64,000 nt of DNA from positions 71,041,112-71,105,111 of the forward strand of contig JALGQZ010000004.1 of assembly GCA_023105745.1 (NCBI GenBank), read 5' to 3'. Below the pieces are notes generated by a model. That model made no database searches. It saw only the letters and a list, made by a program, of their open reading frames with translations, and was not told the DNA's origin. The number at the start of each line of letters is the position of its first letter. Position 1 is the first letter of the stretch. Below, in pieces: positions 22,749 through 33,617 of this stretch. Made by a program: the position numbers and the translations under genes. This DNA is from Austropuccinia psidii. Lineage: Eukaryota > Basidiomycota > Pucciniomycetes > Pucciniales > Sphaerophragmiaceae.

Positions 22749-23141
22749 TTTGGGGGCCTGGCCGTGTTTTTTGAACCTTGTACCCTTAATTAATATATTT
22801 TTAAGCTCTAAAATATATTAATTTAATATTTTTTTTTCTTTCATTTTAAAGTTAAAATAACTCTTATTTTTGAAATTGTTTTGGAAATCTTTTTCATTGA
22901 GGAATTTGGTTTAATTTTATACTGTTTTACACGTGGCTTTTTCACATCCAAAAACTTATAAAATTATTCTTTGAGTTACTCTGAATTAATTTTCATTCAA
23001 AATCTTAAATTTTAATTTTTTTTTTCTTTAAAGAGAATAATTTTTTTTTAATATCAAAAAATATAAAGCTTATAAAAAATCTTTCAAAATATTTTAAAAA
23101 GTATAAAAAATAATTTTTTTTCTCTTTTAAAATTTTTTTAG
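22749..23141 (+). other. primer-site candidate and leader of element H
   Basis: TTTGGGGGCCTGGCCGTG directly follows the LTR and is identical after the LTR of element I (60247-60264), as expected of a primer-binding site. If a tRNA primes, its 3' end would pair with TGGGGGCCTGGCC; the tRNA was not identified. A second block shared with I is TTTTACACGTGG...TTTTTCACATCC (about 22922-22950). The rest is A/T-rich and ends in a T-rich splice acceptor, TTTTTTTAG at 23141. Confidence 0.6.
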
Positions 23142-24114
23142 TGTCTTTAATCAAATACTGTGCAGCTGGCAACAGACTCAGTAAAAGATATATCACTAGT
23201 CCAGAATCTGAAGACAGTATTGAGGTGCAAATTGCTAAAAGAGGCACCTTATTCAACTCAGAAAAAGCTAAATTACCACCAAAAGGTGTGTATTTTATCT
23301 TATATTTTCACCTTTTATCTTTAAATTGACGTGAAAATGGTGCATACCAGAAATGGAAGCAACTATTCAGTCCAGCCAGATGGATGTGGACAAGGAAGAG
23401 GCAAGACCAAATCCAGAAGTGCCAAATCTTCCACAAGAAAGACACATCTGGAGGATGCCAGAGTTGCCCCCCATTCCCCAAGGTCTGTACCAACAGATTT
23501 TGACGTAAATTCTGAGCCTGAACTAATTTATGATAATATTTCCAGGGCTGAACCATTTTCAAGTGGCAGCAATAGAAATATATCAGAGCCAGTACAAAAA
23601 TTGGTTCAGAGCAGCCAAAGAAGAGGAGTGGGAAATCTTCCCAAGCCTTTGGCAGGGGGCCATGAACTCCTACTTACACATCAAGAGCTTTCTGGGTCAG
23701 GAGAAGACCATAGAACTCTTAGGAGGTTGGAGCCCCCTGTCTTTCAAAGACAAGGTCAAAAAGATAAAGAATTGGTTGAAGAACCAAAGTCTTTTATCCA
23801 TAGACCAGAAGAAAGAGTTGGAAATGACTCCAACTTTGGAGACAGAGGCACCAGTGGCATCTACCAGCTCCAAACCAGCTCCAGAAGCATCCAAGGACAA
23901 GCCCAAAGGACCTCAAAAGAAACAGAGAGGTCCCAAGAACCATCAAGGCAAGGGCAAAGGCAAAGCCAATTGGCACAGACCTTACCCACAAGGGTACAGG
24001 ATCCCCAAATCGGAGCCTTCAGCCGTGGACAGTGTCTTCAATATGGCCAGAACTCTTATGTAATTCACAGCCAAGGAGCAGGAAAGGATGAACAGGACTT
24101 TTCCACGCAAATAA
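23142..24114 (+). pseudogene. ORFx of element H: spliced accessory gene overlapping gag in the +1 frame
   Basis: Predicted exons: 23142-23285, 23351-23482 and 23546-24114, with introns GTGTGT...ACCAG (65 nt) and GTCTGT...TCCAG (63 nt). Joined, the frame reads ...KAKLPPKEMEATIQSSQ, then PIPQGLNHFQVAAIEIYQSQ, YKNWFRAAKEEEWEIFPSLW and a basic tail GKGKANWHRPYPQGYRIP. A TAA at 24061-24063 truncates it where element I has Glu; the original stop is at 24112-24114. The gag ATG (23331) lies inside the first intron, so the spliced RNA cannot make Gag. The exon starts TG after AG, so an upstream exon ending in A would create the ATG across the junction; that exon was not found. No known domain recognised. 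Confidence 0.65.
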
Positions 24115-25202
24115 CTGATGTACATAGAAGTATCAATGTAGAAATTGGCAAACTTGAGTCAAAGTTAAAGCAAATTACATTAGACATCAATGATTTAAAG
24201 AAAAGTGACAAGCAACATTCTGAATGGCATCAATTGACAACTGTCACCCTTGAGTCAATTGGCAATGCTTGTGAAAGAATTGAGAACCAATTTCAAACTC
24301 AGAATAATGACACAGAGGATCTTTCCATTTTTAAAGTAAATGATAGACTTCAAACTCTTGAAGACCATGTCTTACAAATAGTTAAGAACACCAATCAATT
24401 TGCTATACATTTAGCAAAAAGTGACAGTGAGAGGCAGAAATTGAAGAATGAAATAATTGCAAGTGTGGAACAAATTCATAAGAATCATGAACCACATATG
24501 CCAAGACATTCTACACCTTTGACCCAAGAAAAACTTTCTGTTAAAGAAAGTTTGACCCCATTCTTAGGAGAAAATGTTATTTCTGCAAAGGATATTCCCA
24601 AATTAGAAGAATGGCCAACATTCTCTGGTGAAGGAGAATACAACCATATTGAATTCATCAGGACTATTGATATGTTGCAAGAAGACTTTAATATACCTGA
24701 TGAAATCATAGTGGGAAAATTACATTGTTTGTTTACCAAGACTGCAAAGAAATGGTATTACAAGATGAGAATAGAACATGGAAGACATGACTGGTCTTGG
24801 TGGAAATCTGAAGTGATTACCAAATGGGCCAATAATTCTTGGAGGTTTAAAATGGAAAATGCTTTTGAAAGTGCCATTTTTAACTCAGAAAAAGACAAAC
24901 CACTTACTTGGTTCTTCAAACAAAAAGACAGATTATCTGCTTTACACCCAGATATGTCTGACACTATGATTAATATGAAAATATTAAGAAAGTGTGGAGG
25001 AGAACTGGAACATGCTATCAAAAGCAGATGTGTGGAACCCTGTTCAACAGAGGACTACATTAATGCTATGGAAGATATCATTACCAGAACAAGAATTGGT
25101 AAAACTTGGATTAGAAACCCAATAGAGTCAAAAATAGTCTCAAAGATTCCTAGAGAGGAAAGAAGACCAGAAAGACCTGTCTTGAAGTGTCATAAATGTT
25201 GA
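23331..25202 (+). CDS. gag: gag of element H (623 codons, ends in the zinc knuckle)
   Basis: The start MKMVHTRNGSNYSV lies within the first ORFx intron. Residues 1-260 are low-complexity, Gln/Arg/Ser-rich and overprinted with ORFx. A helical, probably coiled-coil stretch follows (about 265-390: IGKLESKLKQITLDINDLKK). Next is a capsid-like retrotransposon-gag domain (about 420-595: EEWPTFSGEGEYNHIEFIR, WSWWKSEVITKWANN, KPLTWFFKQKDRLSALHPDM). The zinc knuckle begins CHKC and is cut by TGA at 25200-25202 where element I has a Gly codon; STSHLANTC follows in the same frame. So this is either a nonsense mutation or a stop that must be read through to make Pol. The particle protein packages RNA. 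Translation runs straight into pol without a frame change. Confidence 0.85.
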   Translation: MKMVHTRNGSNYSVQPDGCGQGRGKTKSRSAKSSTRKTHLEDARVAPHSPRSVPTDFDVNSEPELIYDNISRAEPFSSGSNRNISEPVQKLVQSSQRRGVGNLPKPLAGGHELLLTHQELSGSGEDHRTLRRLEPPVFQRQGQKDKELVEEPKSFIHRPEERVGNDSNFGDRGTSGIYQLQTSSRSIQGQAQRTSKETERSQEPSRQGQRQSQLAQTLPTRVQDPQIGAFSRGQCLQYGQNSYVIHSQGAGKDEQDFSTQITDVHRSINVEIGKLESKLKQITLDINDLKKSDKQHSEWHQLTTVTLESIGNACERIENQFQTQNNDTEDLSIFKVNDRLQTLEDHVLQIVKNTNQFAIHLAKSDSERQKLKNEIIASVEQIHKNHEPHMPRHSTPLTQEKLSVKESLTPFLGENVISAKDIPKLEEWPTFSGEGEYNHIEFIRTIDMLQEDFNIPDEIIVGKLHCLFTKTAKKWYYKMRIEHGRHDWSWWKSEVITKWANNSWRFKMENAFESAIFNSEKDKPLTWFFKQKDRLSALHPDMSDTMINMKILRKCGGELEHAIKSRCVEPCSTEDYINAMEDIITRTRIGKTWIRNPIESKIVSKIPREERRPERPVLKCHKC

Positions 25203-28200
25203 AGTACTTCACATTTAGCCAACACTTGCCCTAAAAAGACAAAGATCAATGAAGTTCAAGTCATTGAAGAAATTCAGTGTACTGAAGAGAAAGAAGAGTC
25301 TGATCAAGATTCTGCACTCTCTGAAGATACGCCAGTGGAGGACTATCCCATTGAGAACATTTCAGCTTTCTTTGAGGTCACAGAAGTCCATACCCATTTG
25401 CCACAGTACAGTGAGGATTGCTGCAACCTGATCAATATCCAAGATTCCAGAATGTGTAAAACAAAACCTGCTAGAGGAAAGGGTTATGCTTCTGGGGCAT
25501 CCTGTATCACATCAGTTCTGATGAGTGATATTGAAGCCAAAGTAAATTTGGATACAGGGGCATTTTGCACTTGTGTGGGCAAAGATTATCTCCAAGTTAT
25601 ACTTCCTAAATGGAAAAACCATCTATTACCAATAGAAGGTTTACAATTCAGTAGTGCCAGTAACAATATGTACCCCTTGGGCATATTGGACACTAATATT
25701 TTATTCCCACATCCAGCAGGAAGTGTAAGAATGAAAACTGAGATTGTAGTAATGGATAATTGCACATCTCAGCACATCATTCTTGGAAATGATTACTTGA
25801 ATATTTATGGTATTGATATAAATAACCATAAAGACAGATATTTCACAATTGGAGATAACAAAAGGCAAAAATTTGCTTTCTCCAATATGCCAAAACAGAT
25901 ATCTGTAGTATCTTCTGTCAAAGATACTTACAAAGATGAATTTGTGTCTAAACAACTTGTTGAAGCACAAATTAATCCATCATTGTCACCAAAGATGAGG
26001 AATGAACTTATTGATGTATTATATACATACAATAATGCATTTGCATCTGATAATGAACCATTAGGCGGTATAAGAGGACATGAAATTGATATTACTCTTA
26101 ATATTGATAGACCATATCCTCCAGTACTTAGAAGACCAGTTTATCCAGACAGTCCCAGAGCTAGAGAGGCCTTGGAAAAACATATCCAAGAGTTAATCCA
26201 ACTTGGTGTGCTAAGGAAAGTAGGCCATAATGAGGAAGTTGAAGTGACAACACCTGTTATTATTGCATGGCATAATGATAAGTCAAGAATGGTTGGAGAT
26301 TTTAGAGCTTTAAATACCTACACAGTTCTAGATAGGTATCCAATCCCTAGAATCCAAGAAACCTTGACTCAATTGTCTAAAGCCAAGTATATAACATCAA
26401 TGGATGCATTAAAAGGCTTCAATCAAAATGTTTTGACGCCTAAAGCTAGGAAATTACTTAGAATTATCACTCACTGTGGTATTTATGAGTATCTTAGAAT
26501 GCCATTTGGCATTAAAAATGCTCCATCTCATTATCAAAGAATGATAAATACCATCTTCCCCACAGAATTGTCTGAAGGATGGCTTATCATTTATATTGAT
26601 GATATTATTATATGTTCTGACTCATGGTCTTTGCACCTTGAAAGACTTGCAAGAGTACTTCATAAAGTTGCAGAAGTGAACATGAAAATTTCACTTAAGA
26701 AATGCAATTTTGGTTTTGAAGAACTCAAAGCATTAGGACATGTTGTTTCTGGTTTAAGCTTGGGTATTGACAAAAATAAAGTGGCAGCAGTGTTACTTAA
26801 GCCAATACCCCAGAATAAAAAAGAAATGATGTCTTTTCTTGGATTTGCTAGTTACTATAGGCAACACTTGAAAGACTTTGCAATTTTAGCCAAATCACTC
26901 TATAGAATCTGTGATCAACAGACTGTATTTGAGATGACAGAGGAGAGAATTAAAGCTTATGAGAAGATAAAGAAAGCCCTTACAGAAGCACCTTTACTCC
27001 TCATGCCTGACTGGAATATTCCTTTTAAATTGTACATTGATGCATGTGGAGATGGATTAGGGGCAGCCCTACATCAAGTCCAAATTATTGATGACAAACC
27101 TACAGAAGGACCAGTTTGTTATATCTCAAGACAAATCAAACCAACAGAAGCCAGATATGGTGCAAGCCAAATGCAGTGCTTATGTTTGGTATGGGCACTT
27201 GAAAAATTACACTATTACCTTGATGGCAGTGTTTTTGAAGTGATAACTGACTGTAATGCAGTAAAATCACTCCTTAACATGAAAACTCCCAACAGACATA
27301 TGTTGAGATGGCAAATAGCTATTCAAGAATATAGAGGAAACATGACTATAGTTCATAAAGCAGGAAACATTCACAAGAATGCTGATGGACTTAGTAGATG
27401 GGCTTTAGCCAATACTCCTGATAACCCAGCTTATGTACCTTTGGAAGCTGAACCACAGATTCCAATTGAAGGAATTAACATAACTGATATTGGGACTGAA
27501 TTCTTTGAAGAGGTCAGAGAATCTTATAAACAAGACAAGAATTGCCATATCTTGACTTCTTTGTTAGATAAAGACTGCAAGGATACATCTTTAGTTAATG
27601 CACTTGATGAAGTTTGGAAAAATTCCTATTCTGAAGGAATATTTCACTTGTTTGATGGGATCATTTACCACAGAACAAAACATTCTTGTGTTATGACATT
27701 GTGCAGTAGATTACTTATCAATACCATTCTTCATGAATGTCATGATAGTATTTACTCTGGACACCTATCAGAAGACAGAACACTTGAAAAAGTGAAGAAC
27801 TGTGCATGGTGGCCATCTTGGAGAAAAGAAACCATTGAGTATTGCCATACCTGTGATAGATGCCAGAAAGCAAACAGGAGTACAGGCAAGAAATTTGGAC
27901 TTATGATCCATATTCAAGAACCAAAATCCCCTTGGGAAGTTGTTCACATGGATTGGGTCACAGCACTTCCTCCAAGTGGTGACAAAAGTTATAATGCTTG
28001 CTTAGTCATTGTAGACAGATATAGCAAAACTCCCATATTCTTACCATGTCATAAAGATGACACTGCTATGGATACAGCTCTTCTTTTATGGAGTAGAGTT
28101 ATTTCTAATACAGGATTATTTAAGAATATCATAAGTGACAGAGATCCCAAATTCACATCTGCACTTTGGACCAATCTTCATAGATTGTTTGGGACTAAGT

Positions 28201-29045
28201 TATCATTCTCTACAGCATATCACCCTCAAACAGATGGGCTAGCAGAGAGGATGATTCAGACTTTAGAAGACATGATCAGGAGATTCTGTGCTTATAGATT
28301 AGAATTCAAAGACTCAGATGGCTTTACCCATGACTGGTGCACTCTGATACCTGCATTAGAATTGGCATACAAGACATCAGTCCATTCTTCCACAGGACAA
28401 ACTCCTGCTATGTTAGAGAAAGGATGGAATCCAAGACTCCCAGCAGACACACTGAGGAAAGACTTGATTGACATTCATCCTACAGCTTCCAGATTCAAGA
28501 TAATGCTTGATAAAGTGAAACACCATGCAAAACAAAGTATGGATGATGCTTTTGATTATGCAAAACAGAAGTGGGACAAGAGTCATAAAGTACCAGACTT
28601 CAAATTAGGGGACTTAGTTTTAGTTTCAACCTTGAATTTTAATAATATCAAAGGCCCAAAGAAACTTAAAGATTCTTATGTAGGACCTTTTGTTATTGTT
28701 GCTTTACATGGAACCAATGCAGTTCAAGTGGAATTGAGTGGTGAATTGGAAAATAAACACCCCACCTTTCCAGTCAGCTTGTTAAAACCTTATCAACCAG
28801 CTGATAAAGAATTGTTTCCTTTAAGAAACCCAACTCCTTTAACTGTACCACCTGTGGAACAGAATGAAGACAAAAAGATAAAGAAAGTCATTAAAGAAAG
28901 GAGACTTAGGGGTAAAAATCAAAGAGAATATCTTGTCAGATATAGAAATCCAGTACATGAAGATTAATGGATGGCAGAATGGGAAATACCTGACTCAGAT
29001 AAACTCTCAAGAAGATTTAGACATGAAAGAAGGCCACAAGCCTGA
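25203..29045 (+). CDS. pol: pol of element H: protease, RT, RNase H, integrase, chromodomain-like tail
   Basis: In frame with gag and open from 25203 to a TAA at 28965-28967. Protease: [17 protein letters not shown] (DTG). [39 protein letters not shown] and the active site YIDD at 26592-26603. RNase [49 protein letters not shown]. Integrase: zinc finger [12 protein letters not shown]...CHTCDRCQ; core [40 protein letters not shown] (D, D and E present). A GPF-type segment follows ([12 protein letters not shown]). After the TAA the frame continues [19 protein letters not shown] to 29045, the end of a chromo-like [10 protein letters not shown] module. The TAA stands for an expected Glu, so the tail is lost in this copy; all catalytic motifs are intact. 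Confidence 0.9.
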
Positions 29046-29185
29046 ATATGTCTATAAATGTGCTTTAAATTACTTGATCTGAGTAATGTGAAGAGGTTGG
29101 ACAGTGGACATTAACCCCCTTTGGGGCCTTATTCTTTTATCACTAATAAAATTGTAGTACAATTTTATTTTTTGGTGGGAGGGAA

Positions 29186-31103
29186 TGTGAGCCTTGAGGT
29201 ATATTTTACATACCCAAATAGGCCACAATTATCTTAAAAAGAAATTTTGAATTATGCACAACTCATAAGTCATGCATATATCCAAAATTCATCATTTTCA
29301 ATTTCAGAAAAGATGAATAACTTTTTATTGAGTAAGTAAATCCATGGATTTAAGACCAGATTTGGATTCTACACAAAAATTCACCTAGGGTAGCTCCATA
29401 GAGTGAATAAGCTCAATTTAAGTATTTGAGGTGGTAAAATGGAAAATACTTCAATACCACATCATTAATACCACATAAAAGATCCATGAGAATTTTTGTT
29501 TTTCTTGATTTTTAGCCAAAATAATGGGAAAGTGAGAAATCCCATGTTACATATACACTAAGAGTAGTGTTATGCATGTTTTGAGCACTTAATATCATGG
29601 TAATCTTACATGGACTTTTGGTACACCCATAGTGGATATCTCACTTTAAGCTTAAATTACTATTTTGACATAAAAAATAGGCAAGGGGGACAAAAGACAT
29701 CAGAGAGAGCCAGGGTACCCAACTTCTGAGGCCTCAGAGGCGTGGATAGCTCCAGAGCATGGATCCATGGCTCATCTTGGCCCAATTGGTAAACCAAAAC
29801 TCTTTGGGAACTTGGTTACCAAGTTACACCTACTGTAATCATATGAAAATAGCAAATAACCTGCTATTTTGACGTGCCAAGGAGGTAATGAGCTACTTAC
29901 ACTCCTGTAACCATGTAAATTACTAATGACTTTCCATGGATAAACCCCAAAAGAGTAATTAAAACCCTTTTGGGACCCATGTTCATTTATTTACCTCATA
30001 GCAACCAGCAAAACACTGCTATTTGCAATTCTACCTAGAAATAAGGTAAAAACTTCAAAAATTCATTAAAAATACAATTCTTAATGAATCTTTCTGAACC
30101 TTTCAGGACTAAAGTAGAACTGTATTATCTATGGTACAACCCAAAATAATTACAGTTTTACTAGTAAAATTAAACGTTTTACTTACAGTCCATTTTTGGT
30201 TATTCTACGTGAAACACTGAATCTTCAAAAATTCACAGTAATTACAACCTGTGATGAAATTGGCAATAACATTGATAACTTAGAGAAATCAATGATTATT
30301 TTAGAATAAAAGAAGATTTACAAGTGTTACTCCTTTTATTCTTAACCATATTGGGGTTGGTAGTCACGTAAGAGCATCAAATAAGTAATTATGATAATGT
30401 TACGTGACAAATAATGATGCAATCAATAAACCAAAAGGGTTTATTGTTTTCTCACTCACTGGTTTTTTAGTTTGCTCCATTGCACGCCTCTGTGAGCTGT
30501 TGTTGACTTAAAAGAGGCCTCCTCTTGCTGTTTTTTCCACATCATCTTATCAATTTATTAAATCATTATTACCAACAAGTAAGTATTAGTTACAGCTATT
30601 CTTAAGTGTTTTAAATCTTTCAGAATCAACCAGAAAGACTTGAAATCATAGAATCCAACTATATATTGTTGTAATACTGTTATAAATCCTTTTGATCCCT
30701 TAAATGCACAATTCCACGTCAAATTCCTCTACTTTTATCTATCAATAAGTTCTTTGGAGTATTAGTGAGTCATTTATCTTTAATTCTTAAAGTTTTTCTC
30801 TAGTAATAGTTTTCTTCAAGAATTATCTTTATAATTATTCTTGTAAAAGATAATTATATATTAAAATAATTTTATTATTTTAATAAAAGAATTTTTTATT
30901 ATTAAATTCTTCTTGTAATTGATTCTTGTAGACAATTACTGCTCACTGTTATAATCACTAGTAGTGTATAACACGTGAAAGAAATAATTTTATAATTATT
31001 TAATTGTGGTTATAATAATTTTTATTATTATATTTTTTAAGAACAGACATAGTACTGTTGATTAATAGTAATATTATCATCAGTTTCATAGTCACATCTT
31101 ACA
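29186..31103 (+). repeat. 3' LTR of element H
   Basis: 1918 bp, same length as the 5' LTR, preceded by the polypurine tract and about 26 mismatches away. Eleven mismatches are G/T or C/A exchanges; in ten of them this copy has the T or A. Confidence 0.9.
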
Positions 31104-31907
31104 AATGCAAAGACTAACTTAAAATCAAATAATTATAATACCCAAAATAAGGATAAGAATAATTATAAAATAATAAATAAACTACATGAATTAACTGGGG
31201 AAAAGTCCCCAGGGGGGAGAAAGAGGGGCTGGTATATGTGAGAATCACCAGCCCTGATCCAGAAGAAGAATTTTCATGAGAGGATTGAATTATTGAATTG
31301 AGTCTGGCCAATACAGTTCCTTTACAGCTGTACAGAACCTGTACAAGAGGTGTGGTGTATTTTGAGTGATCATACAGTTTCATACTGGTGTATTGAAACT
31401 GTATTGGGTGAATCCAACCTGTACAGGTATTGACAGGCTGTATTGATGTACCAAGCTGTATGCATGTTTCAGAATGAAGATTGCTGAAACTGAATGCTGA
31501 TGCAGATACTGGATCTGCTGATTTGAGGTGTTTGAGTGGGTGTATTGATGAATACCCTTACCCCTGGTGAGTGATTGTTACAATATCCCCCTCTTGAAAC
31601 TGGTGGGCTCCTGAACACCATAATACCCTGCCACTGTTGAGTGGCATCTCAATATCCCCACATTTTTTCAAAAAATTTCTTTTTAATTTTCTTTTCCTCT
31701 TTACCATTATCCTGAAAATCCTTCTTCAATTCTTCTCTGTCAAATTGAATTGATTCCCCCTTCTTCCAAGTTTTGAGTAAGTATTCCACTTCAAGATATG
31801 CTTTTTCTTTCTTCTGATTCAGTCAATCTTGCCCTTGGGATATGGCCTTGGGATATATCCCAAAATGATGGCCACTGCACTCTTTTGCTCAAAAAAATGA
31901 TGCCCAA

Positions 31908-32655
31908 TGTCACAGGGGCTCTTCGGAGTGAAGAGGGCCTGGCACTCAGTAAACTGGGACTCACTTATGGAGGGCTCAATGATATGGTAAGAAGGAACAC
32001 AATAAAGAGTGTTAAAGATAAATTGCTAAAAGAATAAATATAAGAAAAGCAGCAACAAGAAATAAGAGTAAGAAATAGAAGAGCCAACCACAAACAAGTC
32101 CAAGTCCACTGTTTCAACCTGTCAGAATGGAAAGAGAAGGGTTAATAAGGATATGGCCACCCAACTCATACTGTACAGGCAAAGACTAACTTCAAATTAA
32201 ATAATTATAATACCCAATTATAAGGATAAGAATAATTATAAAATAATAAATAAACTACATGAATTAACTGGGGAAAAGTCCCCAGGGGGGAGAAAGAGGG
32301 GCTGGTATATGTGAGAATCACCAGCCCTGATCCAGAGGAAGAATTTTCATGAGAATATTTGATGATTGAATTGAGTCTGGCCAATACAGGTCCTGTATGG
32401 CTGTACAGAACCTGTACAAGAGGTGTGGTGTATTTTGAGTGATCATACAGTTTCATACTGGTGTATTGAAACTGTATTGGGTGAATCCAACCTGTACAAG
32501 TATTGACAGGCTGTATTGATGTACCAAACTGTATGCATGTTTCAGAATGAAGATTTCTGAAACTGACTGCTGATGCAGATACTGGATTTGCTGATTTGAG
32601 GTGTTTGAGTGGGTGTATGAATGAATACCCTTACCCCTGATGGATGGTTGTTACA
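31908..32655 (-). repeat. 3' LTR of element F (family alpha, 748 bp)
   Basis: Plus-strand TGTCACAGGGGCTCTTCGG...TGGTTGTTACA. The plus-strand GTATCCCCCTCTTG right after it is the complement of the polypurine tract, which fixes it as a 3' LTR. The predicted RNA start reads AGTTAATTCATG here, two changes from D and E. Confidence 0.9.
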
Positions 32656-33617
32656 GTATCCCCCTCTTGAAACTGGTGGGCTCCTGAACACCATAATACC
32701 CTGCCACTGTTGAGTGGCATCTCAATATCCCCACATTTTTTCAAAAAAAATTTCTTTTTAATTTTCTTTCCTCTTGACCATTATCCTGAAAATCCTTCAT
32801 TACTTCTTCCCTGCCAAATTCAATTGATTCCCCCTTTTTCCAAGCTTGAGTGAGTATTCCTTCCAGAATATGCCATTCTTTTCTTTTGAGTCAATCAGCC
32901 ATGCCTTGGGATGTGGCCTTGGGATATATCCCAGAATAAAGGCCATTGAGCACTTGTGCTCAAAAAATGGTGCCCAATGAGTATATGACTTGTACTCATT
33001 GGCCCAGACTTAATCCAATGAATGAATGAAACTTTCCTCCAAGGGGTCTTGTCCCCATTGTCCAAGGAAGTGGCCTCAAACAGCCCTCCAAGTGTTTTCT
33101 GGCTGTGGCCTCCATCCTGGGTGATCTTGATGCAATTTACTTTTTATGGCCTTTTTGGCCTTTTTGGGTGTTTTAGTGATTGGGGCATTTTTTTGATTTT
33201 TTGGCCATAATAGGCCTTTTTGAGTCTTTGGGGTCCTACGCTCCGCGGGCCGTACGCCGCGGTCCGTGGGGGCTATTGGAGGCCCCCAGGACCAAAATGG
33301 AGCCCCTGGGTCCAAATTTGCTGGGGACCCAGGGTGACCAAGGGGCCCAGAAATGGCCCATTCCCAAATTTTCACCATATATGGCCTGGACCCATTGAAG
33401 GGGTCCAGGACCATCAAGATCTTGGCCTCCCCCAAAGCTGCAGGGGAGGCCCTGGGTGATGAGTTCAGCCCCAAAGGGGTGTGAACCTTCACCTTAGAGG
33501 CTTTGAGGTGGGGCATAATTGAGTTATGGCCCCATTCTCTTGAGTCAAATTCCTTTTTCTTGATGTGGAGTGGATTGATTCTGCGTCTTGAATCTTCTGC
33601 TTGCATATTCTTCAGTT
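32656..33617 (+). promoter_or_regulatory. upstream region of the antisense gene in F, with CGG/CCG array
   Basis: Noncoding on the Pol strand and upstream of the antisense gene on the plus strand. Contains repeated TTTTTGGCC words (33146-33230) and, at 33236-33275, a CpG-dense block with the words CGCGGGCCGTACGCCGCGG followed by TCCGTGGGGG. The same block is in E (39899-39941) and is expanded in D (45925-46137). About 340 bases separate it from the ATG at 33618. Likely holds the antisense promoter; the transcription start was not located. Confidence 0.5.

Larger units (their letters stand above)
20831..31103 (+). mobile_element. element H: complete LTR retrotransposon (family delta, 10,273 bp)
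   Basis: Two 1918-bp LTRs (20831-22748, 29186-31103; about 26 mismatches by hand count) flank one gag-pol frame. The direct repeat AATGC is at 20826-20830 and 31104-31108. Order: LTR, primer-site candidate, leader with introns, ORFx overlapping gag, gag, protease, RT, RNase H, integrase, chromodomain-like tail, polypurine tract GGTGGGAGGGAA (29174-29185), LTR. Pol order (integrase last) is Ty3/Gypsy. It is structurally whole but carries three nonsense codons relative to its relatives. Confidence 0.9.
20544..31907 (-). mobile_element. element G: 3' end of an alpha Gypsy element, split by H and cut by F
   Basis: A minus-strand LTR in two pieces, 20544-20830 and 31109-31582 (about 761 bp), separated by element H and its duplication AATGC. 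Next to it, 31583-31907 holds the polypurine tract (plus strand ATATCCCCCTCTTG) and the start of the alpha 3' noncoding region. It is interrupted at GCCCAA by the LTR of element F. G is thus the outermost host of the nest; its remaining body is not in the window. Fifteen unassigned bases (20529-20543) separate it from element C. Confidence 0.8.

Noticed and set aside
25203..29045. An envelope-like gene after pol, given the splice signals
   Set aside because: Pol is followed by only about 140 bases before the 3' LTR in H, and the alpha 3' region has no ORF with signal peptide or membrane segment on the pol strand.
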